Positions 18,346 to 26,190 of a stretch of 64,000 bases of DNA are shown here, piece after piece. Position numbers and translations under genes: made by a program. This stretch comes from Xenophilus sp. E41 (lineage in GTDB: Bacteria; Pseudomonadota; Gammaproteobacteria; Burkholderiales; Burkholderiaceae_C): positions 310,001 to 374,000 of the forward strand of contig NZ_QPIB01000001.1 in assembly GCF_003671765.1 (NCBI RefSeq), in the 5' to 3' direction. Below the pieces are notes generated by a model that saw nothing but the letters and a program-made list of their open reading frames with translations, did not search any database and was not told the origin of the DNA. Every line of letters begins with the position of its first letter. Positions within the stretch are counted from its first letter, which is position 1.

Positions 18346-19314
18346 TCAGCCTGCAGCGAGCCGCGCCGCGCCCGCCAGCGCGAGCGACACCGTGGCCAGT
18401 GCCAGCACCGTGGACACCACCACGCTGGCCGTGACCAGTTCCTCGGCCACCCGGTAGCGCTGCGCGAACATGAAGACGTTGGCGCCGATGGGCATCGACG
18501 CGGCCACGACCATCACCGCCAGCGGCAGGCCGTGCACGCCCAGCAGCGTCCCGATGGCCAGCACGCCCAGCGGATGCGCCACGTTCTTGACCAGCGCCTG
18601 CACCGTCGCGCCGCGCAGATGCAGGCCCACCGGCGTCTGGGCGAGCGTGATCCCCACCAGCACCAGCGCGATCGGGCTGAAGGCCTGGCCGAGCAGCGCC
18701 AGCGGCTTGTCGATCACCTCGGGCAGCGTCCAGCCGGTCTGGGCGAAAGCCAGGCCCGCGATCACCGGCAGCACCACCGGGTGCAGGATGGCGTTGCGCA
18801 GCGCGCGCCCCACGGTGGCCGCGATGCGGCGGTGCCCGGCCCCGCCGCCGGCCTGCGCCTCGCGCGCGGTGGCCAGCTCCAGCACCACGGTGGCGCCGGT
18901 CAGCAGGATGAGGGAGTGCAGCGACACCAGCGTCAGCAGCACCACCATGCCGGGCGCGCCGTACGCGAGGCCGATCAGCGGGATGCCGATCATCACGGTG
19001 TTGCTGTAGGTGTTGGCCAGCGCCAGCACGGCCGCCTCGCGGTTGAAGCCGCGCAGGGCCAGGGTGGCCGCATAGAGCAGGCCGGCCGTGATGAAGTAGG
19101 CCGCCACCGGCCGCAGGCTGAGCTGCTGCACCTGCACCGTGCTCATGGAGCGGAACAGCAGCGCCGGTGCCAGCAGCAGGAAGATCAGGTTCGACAGCTC
19201 GCGCACCGCTGCCCCGCCGATCCAGCCGCGTCGCCCCGCCACCCACCCGACGGCGATCAGCAGGACGACGGGCAGCAGCGCGGTGACGACGGGCGAATTC
19301 ACGGGCGCGAGCAT
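18346..19314 (-). CDS. AEC family transporter
   Basis: This 322-residue protein has about ten hydrophobic segments in the arrangement of the auxin efflux carrier (AEC) family. Characteristic parts are ALANTYSNTVMIGIPLIGLAYG in the first half and ALVLVGITLAQTPVGL and VMVVAASMPIGANVFMFAQRY in the second, with the conserved crossover NT and Pro-Gly elements. Bacterial AEC members export or import organic acids such as malate or malonate. No neighbouring gene indicates the substrate. The gene is alone between two repeats. Confidence 0.88.
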   Translation of the reverse strand: MLAPVNSPVVTALLPVVLLIAVGWVAGRRGWIGGAAVRELSNLIFLLLAPALLFRSMSTVQVQQLSLRPVAAYFITAGLLYAATLALRGFNREAAVLALANTYSNTVMIGIPLIGLAYGAPGMVVLLTLVSLHSLILLTGATVVLELATAREAQAGGGAGHRRIAATVGRALRNAILHPVVLPVIAGLAFAQTGWTLPEVIDKPLALLGQAFSPIALVLVGITLAQTPVGLHLRGATVQALVKNVAHPLGVLAIGTLLGVHGLPLAVMVVAASMPIGANVFMFAQRYRVAEELVTASVVVSTVLALATVSLALAGAARLAAG

Positions 19315-19346
19315 ACCGGGCGGTAGCAGGCCCGCCTCGGCCCGTG

Positions 19347-19396
19347 CTGAGCCTGTCGAAGGATCGAAGCGCTGCGCAGGACTTCGACAAGCTCAG
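19347..19396. repeat. Intergenic palindromic repeat with CTGAGCCTGTCGAAG arms
   Basis: CTGAGCCTGTCGAAG (19347-19361) and CTTCGACAAGCTCAG (19382-19396) are near-perfect inverted arms around a 20-base loop. The same arms recur as intergenic repeats in many Proteobacteria, from memory. It sits upstream of the AEC gene and downstream of the TonB receptor gene, both minus strand. Confidence 0.75.
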
Positions 19397-19427
19397 TCCG
19401 AACGGGTTCTTGGATTGCGACCCGGTC

Positions 19428-21569
19428 TCAGAACGTGACGCGCAGCCCCACCTTCACGCTGCGCCCCGGCAGCGGCGCCTTCGGGTACTCGGTGGTGGTG
19501 AGGATCGAGGTGGCGCTGTAGGCCAGTGCGTTGCTCAGGTTGTCGACGCGCGCGTACCAGAGCAGGTTGGCGCGCTCCCAGCGCATGCGGTAGCTCAGGG
19601 CGGCATTCCACAGCGTGTAGCCCTCGGTTTCGCGCTGGCCCATCGCCGGCACGCGATGCTGCGCGGCATAGCGGTCGAAGCCCAGGCGCGCGGTCCACGG
19701 TCCGCTGGCCCACACCAGCGTCGCACCCACGCGCGCCGGCGAGATGCGCGGCAGCGGCTCACCGGTGTCGGTGTTGGTGGCGCGCACCACGTCGCCGCGC
19801 CATTCCAGGTCCAGCGTGCCGTTGGGGCCCCACTGGGCAAGCCCGTCGCTGCCGAAGAGGCGCACATTGCCGCTGGCCTCGGCGCCGTTGAAGCGCGCTC
19901 GCACGCCGCGGTACACGTACTCCGCCAGCAGGTCCTGCTGCAGATTGCCTTCCTCGTCGACCGGGTTCACCTCGCCCTCGTCGTTGCGCAGGTTGCCGGT
20001 GGCCGTCAGCCCGATGTAGTTGCGAAAGCGCGTGGTGTAGACGTTCACGGCCGCGCGGTTCGGGCCGGACTTCCACTGCACGCCCACGTCGGCGCCGTTG
20101 GACGATTCCTTCTGCAGGTTGGGGTCGCCCACCTCCCAGGCGGCCGTCGCCACGTGCGGGCCGTTGGCGAAGAGCTCGTAGTCCTTGGGCGCGCGCTCGG
20201 TGTGGGCCAGGTTGGCCGTCAGCTGCCACTGCGGGGCCAGGTTGACCAGCACGCCCAGGGCCGCGCTGTGCGGGTTGAAGCGCCGTTCGCCGATGGCGAA
20301 GCGGTCCACCGTCGGATCGTCGGGGTAGCCCAGCGAGCGCACGCGGACCTGCTCGGTGCGCGCCCCGAAGCTGAAGCGGCCCCAGGACATCGGCAGTTCC
20401 TCGTACAGGAACAGCGCGTTCGAGCGCGTGCGGCTGTGCGGTGCGAAGGCCTCCTCGCCGTCGGCCGCGAAGCGCGTCGATTCGCTCTGCAGGCCGATCA
20501 CGCCCTGCAGGCCGCCGAGCGCCGCGATGGGCTGGTGGCGCGCCTCGATGCGCAGGTCGTTGCCGGCGTTGGAGAAGGTGGTGCCGGCCTCGGCGCCCTC
20601 GTACTCGGTGTGGCGGTACTCGGTGCGGCTGGCCTTGACGTGCACGCTGGTGAAGAAGCCGCCGGGCTTGAACTCGCCTTCCACGGCGTAGCGGCGCGAG
20701 CGCATGCCGATGGTCACGTCGTCCTCGGCCACGGTGCCGTAGGTGCTGCGGTATTCACTGACCGAGGCGCCGACCCAGTTGCCGCCGCCGAGGAAGACGG
20801 TGCCGCCGAAGGCGCCGCCGTCGCTGCGCGAGGCCGAATTGCAGATGCGCCGCTGGTAGACCGGCGAGCCGGGCTTGGTGCATTCGAGCCAGGTCGGCAC
20901 CGCGACGTCGTCGGCCTTGCGGCTGAAGGCGTCAGCATGCAGCACGAAGCGGTCGTTGCCGCCCTCCACCACCACGCCGCCGCTCTTTTCCTTGCTGCCG
21001 CTCGCGTAGCCGATGTCGGCGCGGCCGCCGAACTCGCCCTTGGCATCCATCGGCTCGGTCGGGATGCGGTTGTCGATGACGTTGACCACGCCGCCGACGG
21101 CGCTGCCGCCGTACTGCAGCGCCGAAGGCCCGCGCAGCACCTCGATGCGCTCGGTGACGAGCGAGTCCATCGGCACCGCGTGGTCGTAGCTCAGGGCCGA
21201 CGCGTCGGGCGCCGCGCCGCCGTTGGCGAGGATGCGGATGCGGTCGCCGTCCTGCCCGCGGATCACGGGCCGGCTGGCGTTGGGGCCGAAGTAGGTGCTG
21301 CTCACGCCGGGCAGGCCCTGCAGCGTCTCGCCGAGGGTGGATTGCGAACGAATGAGCAGCGAATCGCCCGCCAGTGCTGCGGTGGGCGCTATCGAATCCG
21401 TAGCACCAAGCGGGTTGCCGGTGACCGTGACGGTGCTGAGCATGGGGGCCGCGCCGTCGGTAGCGGGTGCGGAAGGTGCGGTGGACGTGTCCGCCTGCGC
21501 GTGCGCGAGGACGGTGAAGGCGAGAAGCATGGCCGCGCCGATGGCGTGGCGGGGGAATTGGGGGTGCAT
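19428..21569 (-). CDS. TonB-dependent outer-membrane receptor, ZnuD-like
   Basis: This 713-residue receptor has a signal peptide (cleavage after about residue 25, AHA), a plug domain from about residue 45 (LSTVTVTGNPLG, STLGETLQGLPGVSSTYFGP, RPVIRGQDGDRIRIL, ERIEVLRGPSALQYGGSAVGGVVNV) and a beta barrel ending in RSVKVGLRVTF. The plug pattern is that of the ZnuD/TdfJ group, which takes up zinc, sometimes haem. An acidic, Cys-containing loop (WLECTKPGSP...RRICNS) occurs in the barrel. The His-rich membrane protein upstream supports a metal role. No Zur box was found. A repeat-like copy (21351-21404) lies inside the plug region. Substrate is inferred. Confidence 0.85.
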   Translation of the reverse strand: MHPQFPRHAIGAAMLLAFTVLAHAQADTSTAPSAPATDGAAPMLSTVTVTGNPLGATDSIAPTAALAGDSLLIRSQSTLGETLQGLPGVSSTYFGPNASRPVIRGQDGDRIRILANGGAAPDASALSYDHAVPMDSLVTERIEVLRGPSALQYGGSAVGGVVNVIDNRIPTEPMDAKGEFGGRADIGYASGSKEKSGGVVVEGGNDRFVLHADAFSRKADDVAVPTWLECTKPGSPVYQRRICNSASRSDGGAFGGTVFLGGGNWVGASVSEYRSTYGTVAEDDVTIGMRSRRYAVEGEFKPGGFFTSVHVKASRTEYRHTEYEGAEAGTTFSNAGNDLRIEARHQPIAALGGLQGVIGLQSESTRFAADGEEAFAPHSRTRSNALFLYEELPMSWGRFSFGARTEQVRVRSLGYPDDPTVDRFAIGERRFNPHSAALGVLVNLAPQWQLTANLAHTERAPKDYELFANGPHVATAAWEVGDPNLQKESSNGADVGVQWKSGPNRAAVNVYTTRFRNYIGLTATGNLRNDEGEVNPVDEEGNLQQDLLAEYVYRGVRARFNGAEASGNVRLFGSDGLAQWGPNGTLDLEWRGDVVRATNTDTGEPLPRISPARVGATLVWASGPWTARLGFDRYAAQHRVPAMGQRETEGYTLWNAALSYRMRWERANLLWYARVDNLSNALAYSATSILTTTEYPKAPLPGRSVKVGLRVTF
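21351..21404 (-). repeat. Dispersed hairpin repeat, probable copy 4 inside the receptor gene
   Basis: Read on the minus strand, GCTACGGATTCGATAGC (21404-21388) is followed by GCCCACC...GGCGGGCGATT, matching the order of the repeat. It is more diverged than the others on the hairpin and tail. It encodes part of the variable segment between NPLG and STLGETL of the receptor plug. Confidence 0.5.
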
Positions 21570-21602
21570 GGAAAGCCCGTTGAATCCAGGGGTGCGCCGC
21601 GC

Positions 21603-21619
21603 GCGCTCCGAGGGAGCGC
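21603..21619. other. Stem-loop ahead of the TonB receptor gene
   Basis: GCGCTCC-GAG-GGAGCGC is a seven-base-pair hairpin in the 130-base gap between the His-rich protein gene and the receptor start. No T-run follows on either strand. It may be an intercistronic stabiliser or weak terminator. Confidence 0.4.
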
Positions 21620-21699
21620 CGCGCGGTCGCGAAATGGGAGATGCCAGGCAGCGCCGACGGCCCGTGCAGGACGGGCGCCGGACGTGCAGGCGCAGGGAT

Positions 21700-22140
21700 T
21701 CAGCGGGCGGCGGGCGGGCCGCGCGCGTCGAAGAGCAGGACCCAGCGCGCCAGCGCCTCGCCCTGCATGTAGTCGAAGACGGCGGTGGGCAGCACGACGG
21801 GCAGCACCAGCAGGGCCACCGACGGCAGAGCGCTGCCGTGCGCGAGCTGGTCGTACAGACGGCATTGCAGGTCGCCGTCGTCGTGGCCGCCGAAGAGGGC
21901 CAGCAGGCCGTGCAGTGCGCCGCCGTGGGCGTGCGCATGCGTCGCGGCGGCCGGCTCCGCGGCCGCCGTGCCTGCGGCAAGCACCGTGACGTGCGGCACC
22001 CCGGGCAGGTGGACCGTGCGGTGCAGCAGCCCCAAGGTCGAGGCCAGGCACAGCGCCGCCACGAGCAGCCACGCCAGCGGCCGCAGCGCCGTGGGGCGGC
22101 GCAGGGCTTGCAGCGGTGCGGCGTGCGGCGCGGTCGTCAC
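21700..22140 (-). CDS. His-rich membrane protein of unknown function
   Basis: This 146-residue protein has an N-terminal hydrophobic segment (residues about 20-37, LAWLLVAALCLASTLGLL), a second around VALLVLPVVLPTAV, and between them a His-rich stretch: HRTVHLPGVPHV, then THAHAHGGALHGLL and FGGHDDGD, followed by a conserved-looking CRLYDQLAHG. The layout resembles small DUF2946-like or metal-chaperone-like proteins found beside ZnuD-type receptors. I do not recognise a named family with certainty. It lies 16 bases after msrA and ahead of the TonB receptor, so a metal-handling role is plausible but inferred. Confidence 0.7.
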   Translation of the reverse strand: MTTAPHAAPLQALRRPTALRPLAWLLVAALCLASTLGLLHRTVHLPGVPHVTVLAAGTAAAEPAAATHAHAHGGALHGLLALFGGHDDGDLQCRLYDQLAHGSALPSVALLVLPVVLPTAVFDYMQGEALARWVLLFDARGPPAAR

Positions 22141-22156
22141 GGCGGCGTCGGTCCCC

Positions 22157-22732
22157 TCAGTCCTTCTTCACCCGCGAGGCGAAGGTCTTCTGGAACTTCT
22201 CCACCTTCGGGCCGACCACGAAGGCGCAGTAGCCCTGGTTCGGGTGCTTGAGGAAGTAGTCCTGGTGGTAGTCCTCGGCCGGCCAGTAGTTGGACAGCGG
22301 CGCCACCTCGGTCACGATCGGCGCGCCGCGGTACACCTGGTTGGCGGCCAGCTCGGCGATCACCTCGCGCGCCGTTTCCTGCTGTGCGTCGGTGGTGGTG
22401 TAGATGCCGCTGCGGTACTGCGTGCCGACGTCGTTGCCCTGCCGGTTCAGGGTGGTGGGGTCGTGCACGACGAAGAAGATCTCGAGGATCTCGCGCAGCG
22501 AGATGCGCGCGGGGTCGAACTGCAGCTTCACCACCTCGTTGTGGCCGGTCTGGCCGGTGCACACCTGCTCGTAGCTCGGGTTGCGCGCCTGGCCGTTGCT
22601 GTAGCCGGACTCGACGTCGACGATGCCGTCCACGCGGTCGAAGACCGCCTCGGTGCACCAGAAGCAGCCACCGCCCAGGACGATGGTTTCGAGGGAGGAC
22701 GGGGGAGTCGAAGAACCGGGGGAAGAGGACAT
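22157..22732 (-). CDS. msrA: Peptide methionine sulfoxide reductase A
   Basis: MsrA reduces the S-epimer of methionine sulfoxide in proteins and free methionine. The 191-residue protein carries the active-site motif GGCFWCTEA with the nucleophile C23 and C26 just after it, then GYSNGQARNPSYEQVCTGQTGH and AEDYHQDYFLKHP. The start at 22732 (MSSSPGSS) was preferred to one 15 codons upstream because the conserved domain starts at about residue 16. It diverges from the tetR promoter and lies ahead of the His-rich protein and TonB receptor genes. Confidence 0.95.
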   Translation of the reverse strand: MSSSPGSSTPPSSLETIVLGGGCFWCTEAVFDRVDGIVDVESGYSNGQARNPSYEQVCTGQTGHNEVVKLQFDPARISLREILEIFFVVHDPTTLNRQGNDVGTQYRSGIYTTTDAQQETAREVIAELAANQVYRGAPIVTEVAPLSNYWPAEDYHQDYFLKHPNQGYCAFVVGPKVEKFQKTFASRVKKD

Positions 22733-22803
22733 GGCGTGAAGGCTCCAGCTGCAGCTCCCCACACGGAGCGCATGCAAAGACGCAAGGGCGGTATTGTGGC
22801 CGG

Positions 22804-22832
22804 TTGACGGTGCGCGGGTGGCTGACTACATT
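22804..22832 (+). promoter_or_regulatory. Sigma-70 promoter of the tetR gene
   Basis: TTGACG (22804-22809) and TACATT (22827-22832) are separated by the optimal 17 bases and lie 26 bases before the tetR start. The -10 abuts an inverted repeat that is a likely operator. Confidence 0.7.
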
Positions 22833-22853
22833 ACTAACCCGTCAGTCAGTAAT
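22830..22853. promoter_or_regulatory. TetR-type operator (autoregulation)
   Basis: The outer arms ATTACT and AGTAAT are a perfect inverted repeat, and an inner pair ACTAAC/GTCAGT is nearly symmetric. The site overlaps the end of the -10 and stops five bases before the tetR start, so dimer binding would block its own transcription. Confidence 0.65.
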
Positions 22854-22857
22854 TTCG

Positions 22858-23598
22858 ATGTCCCCCTCCAAGTTCCTCGGCAACGCCCTGTGCCCCGTAC
22901 GCGCCAAGCGCGAACGGCGCAAGGAGGCGCGTCCGGGCGAGCTGCTCGAGGCGGCACTCGACCTGTTCGTGGAGAAGGGCTTCGCGGCCACACGCTCGGA
23001 AGAGGTGGCGGCGCGGGCGGGCGTTTCCAAGGGCACGCTGTTCCTGTACTTCCCGAGCAAGGAAGAGCTGTTCAAGGCCGTGGTCACCGAAAACCTCTCG
23101 GGCCGCTTTGCCGAGTGGAACCGCGAGTACGAGGAATTCGCCGGCAGCACGCCCGACATGCTGCGCTACTGCATGCACAGCTGGTGGGAGCGCGTGGGCT
23201 CGACCAAGGTGGCCGGCATCACCAAGCTGATGATCACCGAGGGCGGCAACTTCCCCGAACTTGCTGCGTTCTACCAGCGCGAGGTGGTGCGGCCGGCGCA
23301 CGAGCTGGTGCGGCGCGTGCTCCAGCGCGGCATCGACCGCGGCGAGTTCGCGCCGCTGGACCTGGACCAGGCCATCTACGCCGTGATCGCGCCCATGATG
23401 TTCCTGATGCTGGCCCGCCACTCGGTGCTGGCCTGTGTCGACGACGCGGCGCAGCTGGACCCGGGCCGCTACCTTGCCGTGCAGGCCGAGATCGTGCTGC
23501 AGGGCCTGTGCACCCCGGCCGGGCGGCGCTCGGCCGCCCAGACGGCGGAGGCGCCCTGGCGCCCCGCCCCGCCGCCCGCGTCGCCACCCGCCTCCTAA
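22858..23598 (+). CDS. TetR/AcrR family transcriptional regulator
   Basis: This 246-residue regulator has a TetR HTH at about residues 45-72 (TRSEEVAARAGVSKGTLFLYFPSKEEL), preceded by helix 1 RPGELLEAALDLFVEKGFAA. The C-terminal ligand domain includes HSWWERVGSTKVAGITKLMITEGGNFPELAAFY, a pattern seen in TetR_C regulators of efflux systems. It precedes pcm, a rhodanese gene and tolC on the same strand, so control of efflux through tolC is possible. The last 25 residues are Pro/Ala-rich. The ligand is unknown. Confidence 0.88.
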   Translation: MSPSKFLGNALCPVRAKRERRKEARPGELLEAALDLFVEKGFAATRSEEVAARAGVSKGTLFLYFPSKEELFKAVVTENLSGRFAEWNREYEEFAGSTPDMLRYCMHSWWERVGSTKVAGITKLMITEGGNFPELAAFYQREVVRPAHELVRRVLQRGIDRGEFAPLDLDQAIYAVIAPMMFLMLARHSVLACVDDAAQLDPGRYLAVQAEIVLQGLCTPAGRRSAAQTAEAPWRPAPPPASPPAS

Positions 23599-23601
23599 AA
23601 T
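23596..23601 (+). promoter_or_regulatory. Probable -10 element for the pcm-rhodanese-tolC genes
   Basis: TAAAAT lies across the tetR stop codon, 57 bases before the pcm start, in the CTAAAATCG context common in this bacterial group. No convincing -35 is present 17 bases upstream. An inverted repeat GTCGT-CCGC-ACGAC (23611-23624) follows close to the expected transcription start and could be an operator. Confidence 0.5.
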
Positions 23602-23658
23602 CGAAAGTTTGTCGTCCGCACGACCGTCCCTACCGAGTCCTTTCGCCTGGAGCCCCGC

Positions 23659-24336
23659 ATGACCGCCCCCCTGAACACCGATCCGCTTCGCTACAACATG
23701 ATCGAGCAGCAGATCCGTCCCTGGAACGTGCTCGAACTGGACATCCTGGAGCAGCTGTCCATCGTGCGCCGTGAGGACTACGTGCCCGCCGCGCACCGCT
23801 CGATGGCCTTCTTCGACCTGGAGCTGCCCTTCGAGAACGCGAAGGAACCGGGCCAGTGCATGCTCTCGCCCAAGGTCGAGGCGCGCATGCTGCAGGACCT
23901 GCACGTGAAGAAGACCGACACGGTGCTCGAGATCGGCACCGGCTCGGGCTACATGGCCGCGCTGCTGGCGTATCGCGCCGCCAAGGTGCTGAGCCTGGAG
24001 ATCGACGAGGCCATCGCCGCCCGCGCCGCCGAGACGCTGCGCCGCAACGGCGTGCACAACGTCGAGGTGCGCTGCGCCGACGGGTCCAAGCCGCTGCCCA
24101 GCGGCCCGACCTTCGACGTGATCGTGCTCAGCGGCTCGGTCGCCAAGGTGCCGCAGAACCTGCTGGGCTCGCTGAACATCGGCGGCCGGCTGGCGGCGAT
24201 CGTGGGCGAGGAGCCCATGATGCGCGCGCACTTCGTCACCCGCGTGAGCGAAGGCAAGTGGGAGACGACGCAGCCCTGGGACATGGTGGTCCCGCGCCTG
24301 CTGAACTTCCCCGAGCCGACCCGCTTCAGCTTCTGA
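23659..24336 (+). CDS. pcm: Protein-L-isoaspartate O-methyltransferase-like protein
   Basis: This 225-residue protein belongs to the PCMT family, which methylates L-isoaspartyl residues in damaged proteins using S-adenosylmethionine. Visible parts are MIEQQIRPWNVLE near the N-terminus, the pre-motif LSPKVEARMLQDL, SAM motif I VLEIGTGSGYMAALLAY, the acidic LSLEIDE and CADGSKPLP. The usual SQP segment of Pcm is here MLSPK. In this group the gene is often found ahead of a rhodanese and tolC, so its function may be specialised. It lies 22 bases before the rhodanese start. Confidence 0.87.
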   Translation: MTAPLNTDPLRYNMIEQQIRPWNVLELDILEQLSIVRREDYVPAAHRSMAFFDLELPFENAKEPGQCMLSPKVEARMLQDLHVKKTDTVLEIGTGSGYMAALLAYRAAKVLSLEIDEAIAARAAETLRRNGVHNVEVRCADGSKPLPSGPTFDVIVLSGSVAKVPQNLLGSLNIGGRLAAIVGEEPMMRAHFVTRVSEGKWETTQPWDMVVPRLLNFPEPTRFSF

Positions 24337-24358
24337 GCCCCGAACCCAAGTCCTTACC

Positions 24359-24697
24359 ATGATCGACCAGGTCCCTCCCGCCGCTCTGGCCCAATGGTTC
24401 GCGCAGGACCCCTCGGCGCCGGCGGTGCTGGTCGACGTGCGCGAGCCGTGGGAACGCGAGACCGCCAGCGTGAAGCCCGAAGGCTTCACCCTCGTCGCCA
24501 TCCCGATGAACGAGATCCCGGCGCGCATCGCCGAACTCGACCCGGCCCAGCGCATCGCCTGCCTGTGCCACCACGGCGCCCGCAGCCAGCGGGTGGCCAT
24601 GTTCCTCGAACACCAGGGCTTCGGGCAGGTGGCCAACGTCTCGGGCGGCATCGACGCCTGGTCGGCCACGCACGACCCGGCGGTGCCGCGGTACTGA
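24359..24697 (+). CDS. Single-domain rhodanese-like protein
   Basis: This 112-residue protein has one rhodanese fold with VLVDVREPWERE near residues 24-34 and the active-site loop CLCHHGARSQRVA, where C70 would carry the persulfide. It ends VSGGIDAWSATHDP, the usual final helix. Such proteins transfer sulfane sulfur to thiols or cyanide in the cytoplasm. The start follows pcm by 22 bases and the stop precedes tolC by 33 bases, indicating one transcript. The acceptor is unknown. Confidence 0.9.
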   Translation: MIDQVPPAALAQWFAQDPSAPAVLVDVREPWERETASVKPEGFTLVAIPMNEIPARIAELDPAQRIACLCHHGARSQRVAMFLEHQGFGQVANVSGGIDAWSATHDPAVPRY

Positions 24698-24730
24698 GCC
24701 TCAGTTTTCTCCCCTGACCGAAGGACCCCC

Positions 24731-26131
24731 ATGCGCCGGCTGCGGCTTCCCCTCCTCGCGGCCGCTGGCGGTGTCGCCCTCGCGGCCACGCTGCCGGCCC
24801 ATGCCCAGAGCCTGGTCGCGCTGTACGAATCGGCGCGCGCCTTCGACGCCACCTACCAGGGCGCGCGGGCCCAGTACGAGGCGACCAACGCACGCGCCGC
24901 GCAGGCCAAGGCCGGCCTGCTGCCGCAGGTGGGGCTGCAGGCCTCGGCCTCGCGCACGGAGGCCCGCATCCGCACCGACCAGGGCACCGGCCCGCGCGAC
25001 TTCAACACGCAGCAGGCGGGCGTGCAGGCCACGCAGCCGATCTACCGGCCGGCCAACTGGGCCACCTACGAGCAGGGCAAGCGCCAGTACGAGATCGCAC
25101 AGGCGCAGCTCGCGCTCGCCGAGCAGGACCTGATCGTGCGCGTGAGCCAGGCGTACTTCGACGTGCTGGGCAGCCAGGACAGCCTCGCGCTGGTCCGCGC
25201 GCAGAAGGCCGCCGTCGCCGAGCAGCGCGCCGCCGCGCAGCGCAATTTCGATGTCGGCAACGCCACCATCACCGACACGCGCGAAGCGCAGGCGCGCTAC
25301 GACCTGGTGCTGGCACAGGAGATCGCGGCCGAGAACGACCTGCAGGTCAAGAAGATCGCGCTCGACCAGCTCGTCGGCCAGAGCGGCACCACGCCCTGGC
25401 CGCTGGCCGCACCGGCGCGCCTGCCGGTGCCCGCGCCGGCCGGTGCGCAGGACTGGGTCGCGCAGGCCGAAGACGGCCATCCCGCCATCGCGCAGGCGCG
25501 GCTCGCGCTCGACGTGGCCGGCCTGGAGATCGACAAGGCCAAGGCCGGCCACAAGCCGGTGGTCGACGCCACGGCGAGCTACGGCGTGCAGAACAACCCG
25601 CAGGGCGTGATCGACTCGACGCTGCGCACGCGCGTGAAGCAGTCGTACATCGGCGTGCAGATGACGCTGCCGCTCTTCGCCGGCTTCGCGGTGGAGAACC
25701 GTGTGCGCGAGACCGTCGCGCTCGAAGACCAGGCCCGTGCCCAGCTCGACGCCACGCGCCGCAACGTCACCCAGGCCACCCGCGCCGCCTACCTCGGCCT
25801 GGTGGCCGGTGCCAACCAGGTGAAGGCGCTGGAATCGGCCGAGGCCAGCAGCCAGAGCGCGCTCGACGCCAACCGCCTGGGCTACCAGGTGGGCGTGCGC
25901 ATCAACATCGACGTGCTCAACGCGCAGAGCCAGCTCTTCCAGACCAAGCGCGACCTGGCGCTGGCACGCTACAACGTGCTGCTGGGCCACCTCAAGCTGC
26001 GCCAGGCCAACGGCTCGCTGCGGCCGGAGGACCTGCAGCCGATCGAGGCCACGCTGGCCTCGTCGGCGAGCGCGGGCACGCAGCCCTCGGCGGCGACCGA
26101 AAGCCCCGTGCCGGTGCCTCCGGCGCGCTAA
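24731..26131 (+). CDS. tolC: TolC-family outer-membrane efflux protein
   Basis: This 466-residue protein has a signal peptide (cleavage after AHA at residue 25) and two OEP domains in tandem, as in TolC. Conserved parts include SLVALYESARAFDATYQGARAQ, QAGVQATQPIYRPANW, and in the second half ALDANRLGYQVGVRINIDVLNAQSQLF. It forms the trimeric outer-membrane and periplasmic duct used by efflux pumps and type I secretion. No pump or adaptor gene lies nearby, which suits a shared general-purpose duct. It is the last gene after tetR, pcm and rhodanese. Confidence 0.94.
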   Translation: MRRLRLPLLAAAGGVALAATLPAHAQSLVALYESARAFDATYQGARAQYEATNARAAQAKAGLLPQVGLQASASRTEARIRTDQGTGPRDFNTQQAGVQATQPIYRPANWATYEQGKRQYEIAQAQLALAEQDLIVRVSQAYFDVLGSQDSLALVRAQKAAVAEQRAAAQRNFDVGNATITDTREAQARYDLVLAQEIAAENDLQVKKIALDQLVGQSGTTPWPLAAPARLPVPAPAGAQDWVAQAEDGHPAIAQARLALDVAGLEIDKAKAGHKPVVDATASYGVQNNPQGVIDSTLRTRVKQSYIGVQMTLPLFAGFAVENRVRETVALEDQARAQLDATRRNVTQATRAAYLGLVAGANQVKALESAEASSQSALDANRLGYQVGVRINIDVLNAQSQLFQTKRDLALARYNVLLGHLKLRQANGSLRPEDLQPIEATLASSASAGTQPSAATESPVPVPPAR

Positions 26132-26145
26132 AAATCCGAAAGTGC

Positions 26146-26190
26146 AATCGGCCGCCGGGCCCCGCCGAGCGGGCGTTGCAGCCAAATTCG
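26146..26190 (+). repeat. Dispersed hairpin repeat, decayed copy 5
   Basis: The right part is recognisable: hairpin CCCGC-CGA-GCGGG (26162-26174) followed by CGTTGCAGCCAAATTCG. The left GCTAT/TAGC arm is degenerate. It lies between the convergent tolC and DMT transporter genes. Confidence 0.6.

Noticed and set aside
21570-21699. Possible riboswitch ahead of the TonB receptor
   Set aside because: Only a simple seven-base-pair hairpin is present. I see no conserved B12-box or other known aptamer core.
19344-21989. Plus-strand frame of about 880 codons opposite the TonB receptor
   Set aside because: No signal, membrane or domain pattern; the opposite strand encodes a complete receptor with plug and barrel.
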